NCBI GenBank assembly: GCA_019347785.1
Contig: JAHWKQ010000014.1
Coordinates: 1 to 19,841, forward strand
Source of the DNA: Actinomycetota bacterium
GTDB taxonomy: Bacteria > Actinomycetota > Nitriliruptoria > Euzebyales > Egibacteraceae
DNA length: 19,841 nt
Reading direction: 5' to 3'
The translations under genes were made by a program, and so were the position numbers. Position 1 is the stretch's first letter; every line of letters starts with the position of its first letter. The notes below the pieces were generated by a model, which was not told the DNA's origin, searched no databases, and was given only the letters and a program-made list of their open reading frames with translations. This document shows positions 7,022 through 13,692 of the stretch, in pieces.

Positions 7022-8409
7022 GGCCGCCACGCCGCGGGGACCGGCATGCCCAGCCGCTCGGCCAGGGCGGCCGCGTCGGGCACGTGGCGGGCGGAGAACC
7101 ACGACGCGGGGGACGCGGCGGCCCGCAGCTGTCGGCGCGCCGGCCCGGGTCGGCCGGTCGCGTCGAGGATCGCCGCCGCGTGGTAGCGCAGCAGGGGATC
7201 AGCGGTGCCCAGCCGCAGGGCCCGGCGGGCGTAGGGCAGCGCGGCGTCGGCCCTTCCGGCCCGGTGCAGGGCCCAGGCCACCGCGTCGGCGGCGTAGACG
7301 TTGTCGGGGCGCGCGCGGTAGGCGCGCCGGCCCAGGGCCACGGCGGCGGCGGGATCGTCGGCCCGGTCGGCGGCGAACAGGGCCATCTCCAGGTCGGTGT
7401 CCTGGCCCGCGCGCGCCTGCAGGGCGGCCACGGCCTCGACGAGCTCATAGGAGCGGCGCGCCTCGGCGGTGCGGCCCTCGGCGGCGAGCAGGTCGCCGAG
7501 CAGGGTGAGCGCCGCCGGTTCCGGATAGCGCCGTGTCGCCGGGCGCAGGCGGTCGAGCGCCGCGCCGGGGTGACCCCGGGCGGCGGCGACGCGGGCGCGG
7601 CCGACCGCGGCGGTGAACAGCCCCGGCGACGTGCGGTGGGCTCGCTGGTAGCTGTCCTCGGCCCGTTCCAGCTCGCCCCGCGTGAAGTGCAGGTCGCCGA
7701 GCAGGGCGCTGACGCTCGCCAGGTCGAACGGGGACCCGGAGCCGGCGGCCTCGGCCCGGCGCATGGCCGCCACGGCCCCGTCCAGGTCCCCGTACAGCTC
7801 GCGGACGTAGGAGGTGCGGGACAGCGCCGGCAGGCCCGGGCGCACGTCGAGCATGCGCTGCAGGTCGGCGACGGCGCCCCGGTAGCGGCCGAGCTCGACC
7901 TGGGCATCGACCATGACGCCCAGCGGCTCGGGGCTGAGGGGGCGGGCGGCGTGGGCGCGTGACCCCAGCGCGAGCGCCGCGGGGAAGTCGTGCAGGGCCA
8001 GGGCCAGGGCGCCGCGCGCGAGCAGCGTCTCGGGGTCGCGGGGGGCCAGCTTCGCGGCGCGGCGCAGGGCCCGTCGAGCCTGGGCGTAGTAGGTGGGGTC
8101 GGCGGTCTCCGCGGCGCGCCGGACGTAGGCCACGCCCAGCTGCTGCCAGGAGGTCGCGTCCCCGGGGCGGGCGGCGACGGCCCCCTCCAGGCCGCCGATC
8201 AGCGTCGCGGTGGTGCGGGGCGGGGGCGGGGCGGGTCGGGTCGCCGGCTCGTACAGCACGAAGCGCCCGACGGCGAGGCCGGCCAGCGCCACCACGATGA
8301 GCGGCACGGCCAGCCTCGCCGGTCGGGACGGGCGGGCGCGTGGCGCCCGTGCCCGATGGGCGGGAGCCGGCGATCGGGCCGCCGGCTCCCGCCCGGTCGT
8401 GAGTGTCAC
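7018..8409 (-). CDS. Membrane-anchored tetratricopeptide repeat protein
   Basis: This 463-aa protein has a short basic N-terminus, one membrane segment (about 33-53, LAVPLIVVALAGLAVGRFVL) and a long C-terminal TPR solenoid (about 75-440). Repeats are visible as WQQLGVAYVRRA, ARRALRRAAKLAPRDPETLL, ADLQRMLDVRPGLPAL, LGDLHFTRGELERAEDSYQR, and VAWALHRAGRADAALPYARR. TPR proteins are assembly scaffolds; no catalytic motif is present. The start GTG 8409 is chosen because it lies 7 nt after the DUF4331 stop and leaves the membrane anchor at the N-terminus. The ribosome-binding site is weak, so coupling to the upstream gene is likely. The longer frame upstream overlaps DUF4331 and has shadow-like composition. 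The TGA overlaps the next gene's GTG. Confidence 0.85.
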   Translation of the reverse strand: MTLTTGREPAARSPAPAHRARAPRARPSRPARLAVPLIVVALAGLAVGRFVLYEPATRPAPPPPRTTATLIGGLEGAVAARPGDATSWQQLGVAYVRRAAETADPTYYAQARRALRRAAKLAPRDPETLLARGALALALHDFPAALALGSRAHAARPLSPEPLGVMVDAQVELGRYRGAVADLQRMLDVRPGLPALSRTSYVRELYGDLDGAVAAMRRAEAAGSGSPFDLASVSALLGDLHFTRGELERAEDSYQRAHRTSPGLFTAAVGRARVAAARGHPGAALDRLRPATRRYPEPAALTLLGDLLAAEGRTAEARRSYELVEAVAALQARAGQDTDLEMALFAADRADDPAAAVALGRRAYRARPDNVYAADAVAWALHRAGRADAALPYARRALRLGTADPLLRYHAAAILDATGRPGPARRQLRAAASPASWFSARHVPDAAALAERLGMPVPAAWRP

Positions 8410-8416
8410 CGGCCGG

Positions 8417-9949
8417 TCAGCCGCCCCGGACGACGTTGCCGTTGGGGTCGTCGTAGCCGGAGAAGGGATGCGGGATGTAGGGGAACGACCGCAGGAACCG
8501 CTTGTCGTTGCGGTCCACCCCGTCGCCGAGCTGGTTGTTCGGCGCCCTGTCGAAGCGGGGCGTGAACGGCGTCGCGCCGGCCACCGCCCGCAGTGAGATG
8601 TCGACCACGTCGTCGCCGAGACGACGGCCGTTGGGGAAGCCGTCGGCCTCACCGGCGAGCAGGCCCAGGCGGTCCTTGTCGTTGATGGCCGGCGAGGATG
8701 GGGGGACGGACGTGTTCAGCCGCAGCATCTCAGAAGGCTGGCCGTCGTTCCCCACGTTGTTGTTCAGGTTCGTCCCGTCGGGCAGGACGATCCCGGTCAG
8801 GTAGATGGCGACGAGGTCGTCGCGCGGCTGCGAGGGCGTCTTCACGCCGGGATACAGCTGCTCGATCAGCTCGGCCAGGATCGGGTCCTGCACGAGCGGG
8901 ATGTCGCCCTTGGTGGATAGCGGCGGCGCCTTCGCACCGGTGAGGGTGGACACGTCGTCGGCCGGGTCCAGGGCGTTGAACGCGTCTTTGAGCCCCAGCG
9001 GAACGACGACCTCGTTGACCAGCGGGCTGCCCAGGCGCGAGACCTGGACCCACTCGCCCCGGCTCCTGGGCATCGAGCCGTTGTCGTCGGCGAAGACCCG
9101 CATCGACTGTCGGGACGTCGTCGAGTAGACGCCGATGGTCGGCTGCTTCCTGCTGTCCGTGAGCAGGTGCGTCGGGACCTTCAGTGCGATGGAGTGGACG
9201 TTGAACCCGGCGGTCGCGTCCTTGCCGGGTGCGTCGTCCAGCGGGACCAGGTGGGCGGAGTTGAGCGGCCGCAGGCCGCCCAGGTCGAAGATGGAGCCCA
9301 GGTCGACGTAGAAGGCCTCGTCACGCTGGCCGGCGAAGACCTGGATGCCGTGGTCGACCTCGCTGATGGCCGCCTCGGCCAGCCGCGGGTAGTCCGGCGT
9401 GGACCGGGGGCCCACGTTGTTCGGCGGCACGGGGAGATCGTGACCGACCTTGTAGCGCCTGCCGTCGCGGTCGATCCACATGTCGTACGTCTGGTAGTGG
9501 TTGAACGTGTCGCTGTACCCGCCGTCCTCGACGGTGATGGGCCCGGTGTTGTACAGGGGCGTGTTCGGGTCGCGGACGTGGCTCTCGAACTCGAACTGGA
9601 AGGCGACGTCGTCCTTGGCGTCCCCGTCGCTGTCGACGTTGATCTCATACAGGACGTCCTCGCCGAAGTTGTAGAAGTTCGGCCCTCCGGCCGGGTTCTC
9701 GAAGGGGATCCAGTTCGCGATGAGCGTCGTGGTCCCGTCGTCCTCCGGGCTCTGGAACGCGTAGACGTCGGTGTTGTCGGCGACGGGGTCCTCGGTGATG
9801 AGCGGGGCCTCGCGGTGGCTGGAGGCGCCGGCTGTCACCAGCATGGACAGCGACAGCGCCGCTGCCAGGCCGAGTGCGAGCAGCGCTCGCGCCCCGCGCG
9901 CTCGTGTCGGCACCAGGCCCGCCGCGAGGGTCGAGGGCGATCTGGTCAT
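8417..9949 (-). CDS. Secreted DUF4331 family protein
   Basis: This 510-aa exported protein has a signal peptide covering about residues 1-42 (basic RARGARALLALG, then a hydrophobic core, then TAGA). The mature start SSHREAPLITEDPVADNTDVYAF is the signature of DUF4331. The rest is acidic and Asn/Asp-rich, with segments such as YEINVDSDGDAKDD that look like metal-binding loops, although a metal site is inference. The C-terminus ends with PYIPHPFSGYDDPNGN. No function is established for the family as far as I know. The start is ATG 9949, with GGAAGG 8 nt upstream; a 27-codon in-frame extension lacks a site. It is the first gene of a three-gene minus-strand unit with the TPR and NicO genes. Confidence 0.9.
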   Translation of the reverse strand: MTRSPSTLAAGLVPTRARGARALLALGLAAALSLSMLVTAGASSHREAPLITEDPVADNTDVYAFQSPEDDGTTTLIANWIPFENPAGGPNFYNFGEDVLYEINVDSDGDAKDDVAFQFEFESHVRDPNTPLYNTGPITVEDGGYSDTFNHYQTYDMWIDRDGRRYKVGHDLPVPPNNVGPRSTPDYPRLAEAAISEVDHGIQVFAGQRDEAFYVDLGSIFDLGGLRPLNSAHLVPLDDAPGKDATAGFNVHSIALKVPTHLLTDSRKQPTIGVYSTTSRQSMRVFADDNGSMPRSRGEWVQVSRLGSPLVNEVVVPLGLKDAFNALDPADDVSTLTGAKAPPLSTKGDIPLVQDPILAELIEQLYPGVKTPSQPRDDLVAIYLTGIVLPDGTNLNNNVGNDGQPSEMLRLNTSVPPSSPAINDKDRLGLLAGEADGFPNGRRLGDDVVDISLRAVAGATPFTPRFDRAPNNQLGDGVDRNDKRFLRSFPYIPHPFSGYDDPNGNVVRGG

Positions 9950-10000
9950 GTGCTGTGCCTTCCCTGGGTAGGGCGGTGCCGCGTTTCTCGCGGTCCCGGG

Positions 10001-10061
10001 TGCGTGCGAGCACGCGTTCGACGGCCGCAAAGGGCCCGTGCACCCCGCAGGGGAGAGCCCC
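10001..10061. repeat. Inverted repeat and two mutually exclusive hairpins
   Basis: GCGTGC-GA-GCACGC (10002-10015) is a 6-bp inverted repeat. It is followed by CCCC-GCA-GGGG (10043-10053) and GGGG-AGAG-CCCC (10050-10061), which share the GGGG block and so cannot form together. The last CCCC also overlaps the outer helix of the fold at 10060-10143. Overlapping alternatives of this kind occur in RNA switches, but GC-rich DNA also produces them by chance. Confidence 0.35.
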
Positions 10062-10143
10062 GACTCCGCCGCTGTGTCGACGATCCGTGATCGGATGCCG
10101 CCACTCCGTGATACTGGAGTGGCTCGACACGCCCGGAGTTCGG
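10060..10143. promoter_or_regulatory. Nested three-way-junction fold (candidate structured RNA or cis-regulatory element)
   Basis: Seen directly: an outer helix CCGACTCCG (10060-10068) with CGGAGTTCGG (10134-10143), 9 bp and one bulged base. Inside it, GTGTCGA (10074-10080) pairs with TCGACAC (10124-10130). Within that lie two hairpins, CGATC-CGT-GATCG (10081-10093) and GCCACTCC-GTGATACT-GGAGTGGC (10100-10123). The strands abut with no gap at two of the three junction corners. TCCGTGAT is repeated at 10084-10091 and 10105-10112, 21 bp apart. The element lies 99 nt before the TauE/SafE start on the plus strand and 110 nt before the DUF4331 start on the minus strand. On the plus strand, CCGCCGCTGTG and CGGAGTTCGGC faintly recall conserved pieces of cobalamin riboswitches, but the core is not convincing. 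Confidence 0.45.
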
Positions 10144-10227
10144 CATGAGCCGGTTGCGGGATTGCCGGGACGGTGGTTTTTCCTCGGTGCGCCGCGCCTG
10201 CCGGGAGGCCCCGGGACCGGCCCGGGG

Positions 10228-10233
10228 TAGGCT
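10228..10233 (+). promoter_or_regulatory. -10 hexamer of a probably leaderless TauE/SafE gene
   Basis: TAGGCT ends 9 nt before ATG 10243 and no Shine-Dalgarno sequence lies between. The tRNA-Val gene in this window has TAGACT 8 nt before its first base, which gives an internal calibration for -10 spacing. By that measure transcription would start at or beside the ATG. Confidence 0.45.
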
Positions 10234-10242
10234 CCGCCGCAC

Positions 10243-10983
10243 ATGGCCGTGGACGGCATCTCCCTGGTGGACACGCTGGTGGGGATGGTCGCCGTGGCCG
10301 TGGGCGCCCTGACGCAGGGCTCGATCGGTTTCGGCTTCGGCCTCATCGTGGTGCCCGCCCTGGGGCTGGCCCGGCCCGACGCGGTTCCCGCGACCGTGTT
10401 GCTGATCGCGGTGCCCATGACGACGTGGCTGTCGCTGCGCGAGCGTGCGGACATCGACAAGCCGGGGTTCGTCGTCATCACCGCCGGGCGGCTCGCGGGC
10501 ACGGTGGGCGGCGTCTGGCTGCTCGTCGCCGTCGCCCGCGACTCGTTGACGGTGCTGACGGGTGCGGTCGTCGTCGTGGCGGTCGGCTTGAGCTGGCTGG
10601 CTCCCGACTTCGAGGCGGGCCGGCCGTCGCGGCTGGTCGCCGGGGTGGTCTCGGGGATCATGACGACGATCGCCGCCATCGGCGGCCCGCCCCTCGCCCT
10701 GGTCTACTCGGACCGGCCACGGCCAGGCGCGCAGCTGCGCTCGACGCTGAACCTCTCCTTCCTCGTCGGCGCGCTGCTGTCGCTGGGGGGCCTGGTCCTG
10801 GCGGGCCACCTGCGCGGCTGGCACGTCCTGCTCGCGCTGCGGCTGCTGCCCGCACTCGCGCTCGGACTGGCGGCGAGCGGCCGCGCGCGCCACTGGCTGG
10901 ACCGCGGCTGGCTGCGCCCGGCCGTCTACGCCTACGCGGCGGTGGCCGGCGTCGCCGTGCTCGCGCGCGGCCTGCTGGGGTAG
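10243..10983 (+). CDS. TauE/SafE family membrane permease
   Basis: This 246-aa protein is almost entirely hydrophobic, with about eight membrane segments in two related halves. The first half carries GALTQGSIGFGFGLIVVPAL (residues 22-41) and the second GIMTTIAAIGGPPLALVYS, the paired glycine/proline-rich signatures of TauE/SafE (DUF81) permeases. These proteins are linked to export or uptake of sulfite, sulfoacetate and other organosulfur or carboxylate anions; the substrate here is not evident. Length matches the family. Start ATG 10243 has no clear ribosome-binding site and may be leaderless. The gene is divergent from DUF4331 across a 293-bp structured region and converges with the ferredoxin reductase gene, with a 7-nt gap. 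Confidence 0.88.
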   Translation: MAVDGISLVDTLVGMVAVAVGALTQGSIGFGFGLIVVPALGLARPDAVPATVLLIAVPMTTWLSLRERADIDKPGFVVITAGRLAGTVGGVWLLVAVARDSLTVLTGAVVVVAVGLSWLAPDFEAGRPSRLVAGVVSGIMTTIAAIGGPPLALVYSDRPRPGAQLRSTLNLSFLVGALLSLGGLVLAGHLRGWHVLLALRLLPALALGLAASGRARHWLDRGWLRPAVYAYAAVAGVAVLARGLLG

Positions 10984-10990
10984 CCGGCGG

Positions 10991-12001
10991 TCAGCCCTTG
11001 TTGGAGGAGTGCCCGGGGAACAGCTTGGCCGACGGGTCGATGACCGTGGCCGCGTTGTTGACCGCCGTGGCGGCCTCACCGAAGCCGACGGCGATCAGGC
11101 GAACCTTGCCCTCGTACTCGGCGATGTCGCCGGCGGCGTACACCCGCGGCAGGTTCGTGGCCATGGTGGTGTCGACGACGATCGACCGCTTGCGCTGCTC
11201 CAGGCCCCACCGCTTGAGCGGCCCGAGGTCGGCGGTGAAGCCGAGCGCGGCGACGAGGGCCTGCACGTCCAGCGTCATCCGGTCGTCGGTCCGGTTGTTG
11301 AAGACCTCCACCGCACGGACCCGCTCCTCTCCGCGGATGCGCGCTACCTCCGTGTGGGTCAGCACGGTGGCCGGGGACGCGAGCACCTGCTGAACGGTGT
11401 GCTCGTGGGCACGGAAGCGGTCCCGGCGGTGGATGAGCGTGACCGAGCGGGCGATGCCGTCCAGGTTCAGGGCCCAGTCGAAGGCGCTGTCGCCCCCGCC
11501 GACGATGAGCACGTCGAGGTCCTTGAGCTCGTTCAGGCGGGGGACGAAGTAGACCAGTCCCCGGCCCTCGAAGTCCTGCGCATCGGGCAGCGGGCGGGGC
11601 GTGAAGGTGCCGATCCCGCCGGTGATGATGACGGCCTTGCAGCGGACCGTCACCCCGCGGTGGCTCGTGACCGTCACCCGCTGGCCGTCGTCGCCGGGGA
11701 CGAGCTCCTCGGCCCGGTGGTTGAGGAAGTAGCGCGGCGAGAACGGCGCCGCCTGCTCCACCAGGTTGTCGACGAGCTGCTGGCCCTTGATGGACGGGAA
11801 GCCGGCGACGTCGTAGATCTGCTTCTCGGGGTACATCGCGGCGACCTGGCCGCCGGGCTCGGGCAACGAGTCCATCAGCCCCGACGACAGGCCCCGGAAC
11901 CCGGCGTAGTAGGCCGCGTACAGCCCGGCGGGCCCCGCGCCGATGATGAGCAGGTCCAGCTCGTGCGGACCGCCGTCGACCATGCGCGTCGCTTCGCTCA
12001 C
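10991..12001 (-). CDS. Ferredoxin-NADP+ reductase, thioredoxin-reductase-like type
   Basis: This 336-aa flavoprotein moves electrons between NADPH and ferredoxin or flavodoxin. The FAD motif LIIGAGPAGLYAAYYAGFRG lies at residues 18-37 and the NADPH motif LIVGGGDSAFDWALNL at 165-180. The FAD-ribityl motif is YAAGDIAEYEGK (288-299). The CxxC pair of true thioredoxin reductases is absent from the NADPH domain, which separates it from TrxB and matches the YumC/TrxR-like FNR group. The conserved tail ends PGHSSNKG. The start is GTG 12001 because AGGAGG lies 4 nt upstream; an internal ATG six codons later has no site. A TACGCT hexamer on this strand (12031-12036) is a plausible -10. It is divergent from the XdhC gene. 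Confidence 0.9.
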   Translation of the reverse strand: MSEATRMVDGGPHELDLLIIGAGPAGLYAAYYAGFRGLSSGLMDSLPEPGGQVAAMYPEKQIYDVAGFPSIKGQQLVDNLVEQAAPFSPRYFLNHRAEELVPGDDGQRVTVTSHRGVTVRCKAVIITGGIGTFTPRPLPDAQDFEGRGLVYFVPRLNELKDLDVLIVGGGDSAFDWALNLDGIARSVTLIHRRDRFRAHEHTVQQVLASPATVLTHTEVARIRGEERVRAVEVFNNRTDDRMTLDVQALVAALGFTADLGPLKRWGLEQRKRSIVVDTTMATNLPRVYAAGDIAEYEGKVRLIAVGFGEAATAVNNAATVIDPSAKLFPGHSSNKG

Positions 12002-12030
12002 CGCCCCTCCTGGCCTGGGCCGCGGGAGCG

Positions 12031-12057
12031 AGCGTAGCCCACGCCAGGGGGTAGGGT
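12031..12057. promoter_or_regulatory. Back-to-back promoters of the FNR and XdhC genes
   Basis: The 63-bp divergent gap contains TACGCT on the minus strand (12031-12036), which leaves about a 20-nt leader with AGGAGG for the reductase. It also contains TAGGGT on the plus strand (12052-12057), which ends 7 nt before ATG 12065 and so predicts a leaderless XdhC transcript. The two polymerase sites overlap and should interfere. Confidence 0.45.
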
Positions 12058-12064
12058 CCGGTGC

Positions 12065-12865
12065 ATGGACGTCTTCGACGCCTTGGCGCGGGAGCGCGGT
12101 CGCGGACGGCGCGTGGCGCTCGTGACGGTGCTGGCGGTAGAGGGCAACGCCCCCTCGCACGCCGGCGCGAAGCTCGTCGCCGACGCGACCGGCGTCCTCG
12201 CCGGGACGCTGGGTTGCTCGGAGTTCGACGCCGCTGGGGCGGCGCTGGCCGCCGAGGTGCTCGCCGAGGTGGCGCCGGTCCGTCGCCGTCTCGAGTTCGG
12301 CGGCCACGGCCGGGAGCGCGCCCTGGAGCTATTCGCGGAGCCGCACGAGCCCGAGCCGGCGATCATCGTCCTGGGCGCCGGGCCCGTCGGGCGGGCGGTG
12401 GCCGACGTGGCCACGACGATCGGTCGCAGGGCCGTCCTCGTGGCCCGCGGCGGCGACGCGACCGTGCGCGACCGCGTCGAGGTGCGCGCCGACGACCCCG
12501 CCCGCTACCTGCTGGCCGCGCCGCCGGGGCCCCGCGACGCGCTGGTCGTCAGCGACCACGACGCGCCCTGGGTTGACGAGGTCCTCCGGATCGCCCTGGC
12601 CAGCGACGCCGAGTATGTGGGCATGCTCGGCAGCCGCCGGCACGTCCCGGAGGCCCTGCGCCGCCTGCGCGACACCGGTGTGCCCGAGCGCCACATCGCC
12701 CGGCTGCACAGCCCCTGCGGCCTGGACATCGGCAGCCGCCTGCCGGGCGAGATCGCCGTGTCGATCGTCGCGCACATCGTCGCGGTGGAGCGCGGGCGCC
12801 CGGGCGGGCCGATGCGGCTGGAACCGGCCGCCGGACCAGGCGACGCCCGGGCGGCGGACGGGTGA
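12065..12865 (+). CDS. XdhC/CoxI family protein
   Basis: This is a 266-aa protein of the family that helps insert sulfurated molybdenum cofactor into xanthine and CO dehydrogenase-type enzymes. The N-terminal XdhC_CoxI segment reads EGNAPSHAGAKLVAD (26-40), with GCSEFD (50-55) in place of the usual GGCVE. The C-terminal Rossmann domain has IIVLGAGPVGRAVADVA (100-116), DAEYVGMLGSRRHV (181-194) and HSPCGLDIGSRLPGEIAVSI (215-234). No molybdenum hydroxylase gene is present in this window, so the partner is elsewhere or the role differs. ATG 12065 lacks a Shine-Dalgarno sequence and is probably leaderless. The TGA overlaps the otsB GTG by four bases. Confidence 0.88.
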   Translation: MDVFDALARERGRGRRVALVTVLAVEGNAPSHAGAKLVADATGVLAGTLGCSEFDAAGAALAAEVLAEVAPVRRRLEFGGHGRERALELFAEPHEPEPAIIVLGAGPVGRAVADVATTIGRRAVLVARGGDATVRDRVEVRADDPARYLLAAPPGPRDALVVSDHDAPWVDEVLRIALASDAEYVGMLGSRRHVPEALRRLRDTGVPERHIARLHSPCGLDIGSRLPGEIAVSIVAHIVAVERGRPGGPMRLEPAAGPGDARAADG

Positions 12866-13656
12866 GCGCCGCGTCGCGGCAGGGAGCGGCTGCGCTGATC
12901 CGGCAGGTCGCCGGCGAGGCTCGCGGCACGGGGCTCTTCCTCGACTTCGACGGCACGCTCGCGGCCATCACCGGCGACCCCGAGGATTCACGCCTGCCCG
13001 AGCAGCTGCACGGGGTGCTCGCCGCGCTGGCCCGCACCCTGGGCGTCGTCGCCGTCGTGTCGGGCCGTCCCGCGGCCTCCCTGGCCGAGCGGGTCCCCGT
13101 CGACGGCGTCCGTCTGCTGGGGCTGTACGGCCTGGAGACCTGGGACGAGCAGGGATCCCGGCCCCGACCGGAGGCCGCCCGGTGGCAGGCCACCGTGGAC
13201 GACGCAAAGGGGCTCCTGGGCGCCGGAGCCGAGGGGCTGGAGGGCGTCGAGCTGGAGGACAAGGGGCTGTCGGTCGCGCTGCACTGGCGCAACGCGGGCG
13301 ACCGTGGCGAGCGTGGCCGGCAGGTGTCAGCCGTCGTCGAGCGGGTCGCCGCTCAGACGGGGCTGGGCCGCGAGCCGGGCAAGTTCGTGGAGGAGCTGCG
13401 GCCGCCCGTGGACTGGGACAAGGGCACCGCGGTGCGCGCCGTGATGGAAGAGGAGCGGCTGCGCCTGCCGGTCTACTGCGGCGACGACCTGGGCGACCTG
13501 CCGGCCCTGCGGGCCGTGCGGGAGCTGGGGGGCGTGGCCGTCCTCGTGTCGGACGGGGAGACGCCCGAGGCGCTGGACGACGCCGCCGACATCATCATGG
13601 ACGGGCCCGAGGCCATAGCCGACTGGCTGACGCGGCTGCGCCACGCGCTGGCCTGA
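12862..13656 (+). CDS. otsB: Trehalose-6-phosphate phosphatase
   Basis: This 264-aa HAD-superfamily phosphatase would release trehalose from trehalose 6-phosphate. HAD motif I is LFLDFDGTLA (25-34), with the nucleophile D28 and general acid D30. Motif II is VVSGRP, LEDKGLSVALHWR carries the motif III-type lysine region, and motif IV is GDDLGDLPAL, which binds Mg2+. GLYGLE and the RPPVDWDKGTAV segment are typical of OtsB. Length is normal. The start is GTG 12862, overlapping the XdhC stop (GTGA). The gene converges with otsA on the other strand, with a 36-nt gap, so the two trehalose genes are adjacent but not co-transcribed. Confidence 0.92.
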   Translation: MSAASRQGAAALIRQVAGEARGTGLFLDFDGTLAAITGDPEDSRLPEQLHGVLAALARTLGVVAVVSGRPAASLAERVPVDGVRLLGLYGLETWDEQGSRPRPEAARWQATVDDAKGLLGAGAEGLEGVELEDKGLSVALHWRNAGDRGERGRQVSAVVERVAAQTGLGREPGKFVEELRPPVDWDKGTAVRAVMEEERLRLPVYCGDDLGDLPALRAVRELGGVAVLVSDGETPEALDDAADIIMDGPEAIADWLTRLRHALA

Positions 13657-13658
13657 GC

Positions 13659-13687
13659 CCACCGCGCTCCCGGCCCCGGCTCGGTGG
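13659..13687. terminator. Candidate bidirectional terminator between otsB and otsA
   Basis: CCACCG (13659-13664) and CGGTGG (13682-13687) form a 6-bp stem around a GC-rich 17-nt loop that could pair further. It fills the gap between two convergent stop codons. There is no T-run, so the call rests on position and symmetry. Confidence 0.35.
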
Positions 13688-13692
13688 CCCCG

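Noticed and set aside
5304..7907. 867-aa minus-strand frame
   Set aside because: It overlaps the NicO and TPR genes in another frame and has shadow composition with no motif.
10002..10145. Definite cobalamin riboswitch
   Set aside because: Two short segments resemble conserved parts, but the GGGAA/GGTG core cannot be aligned with confidence and the observed outer helix would pair regions that stay separate in the known fold. It is kept only as a candidate to test.
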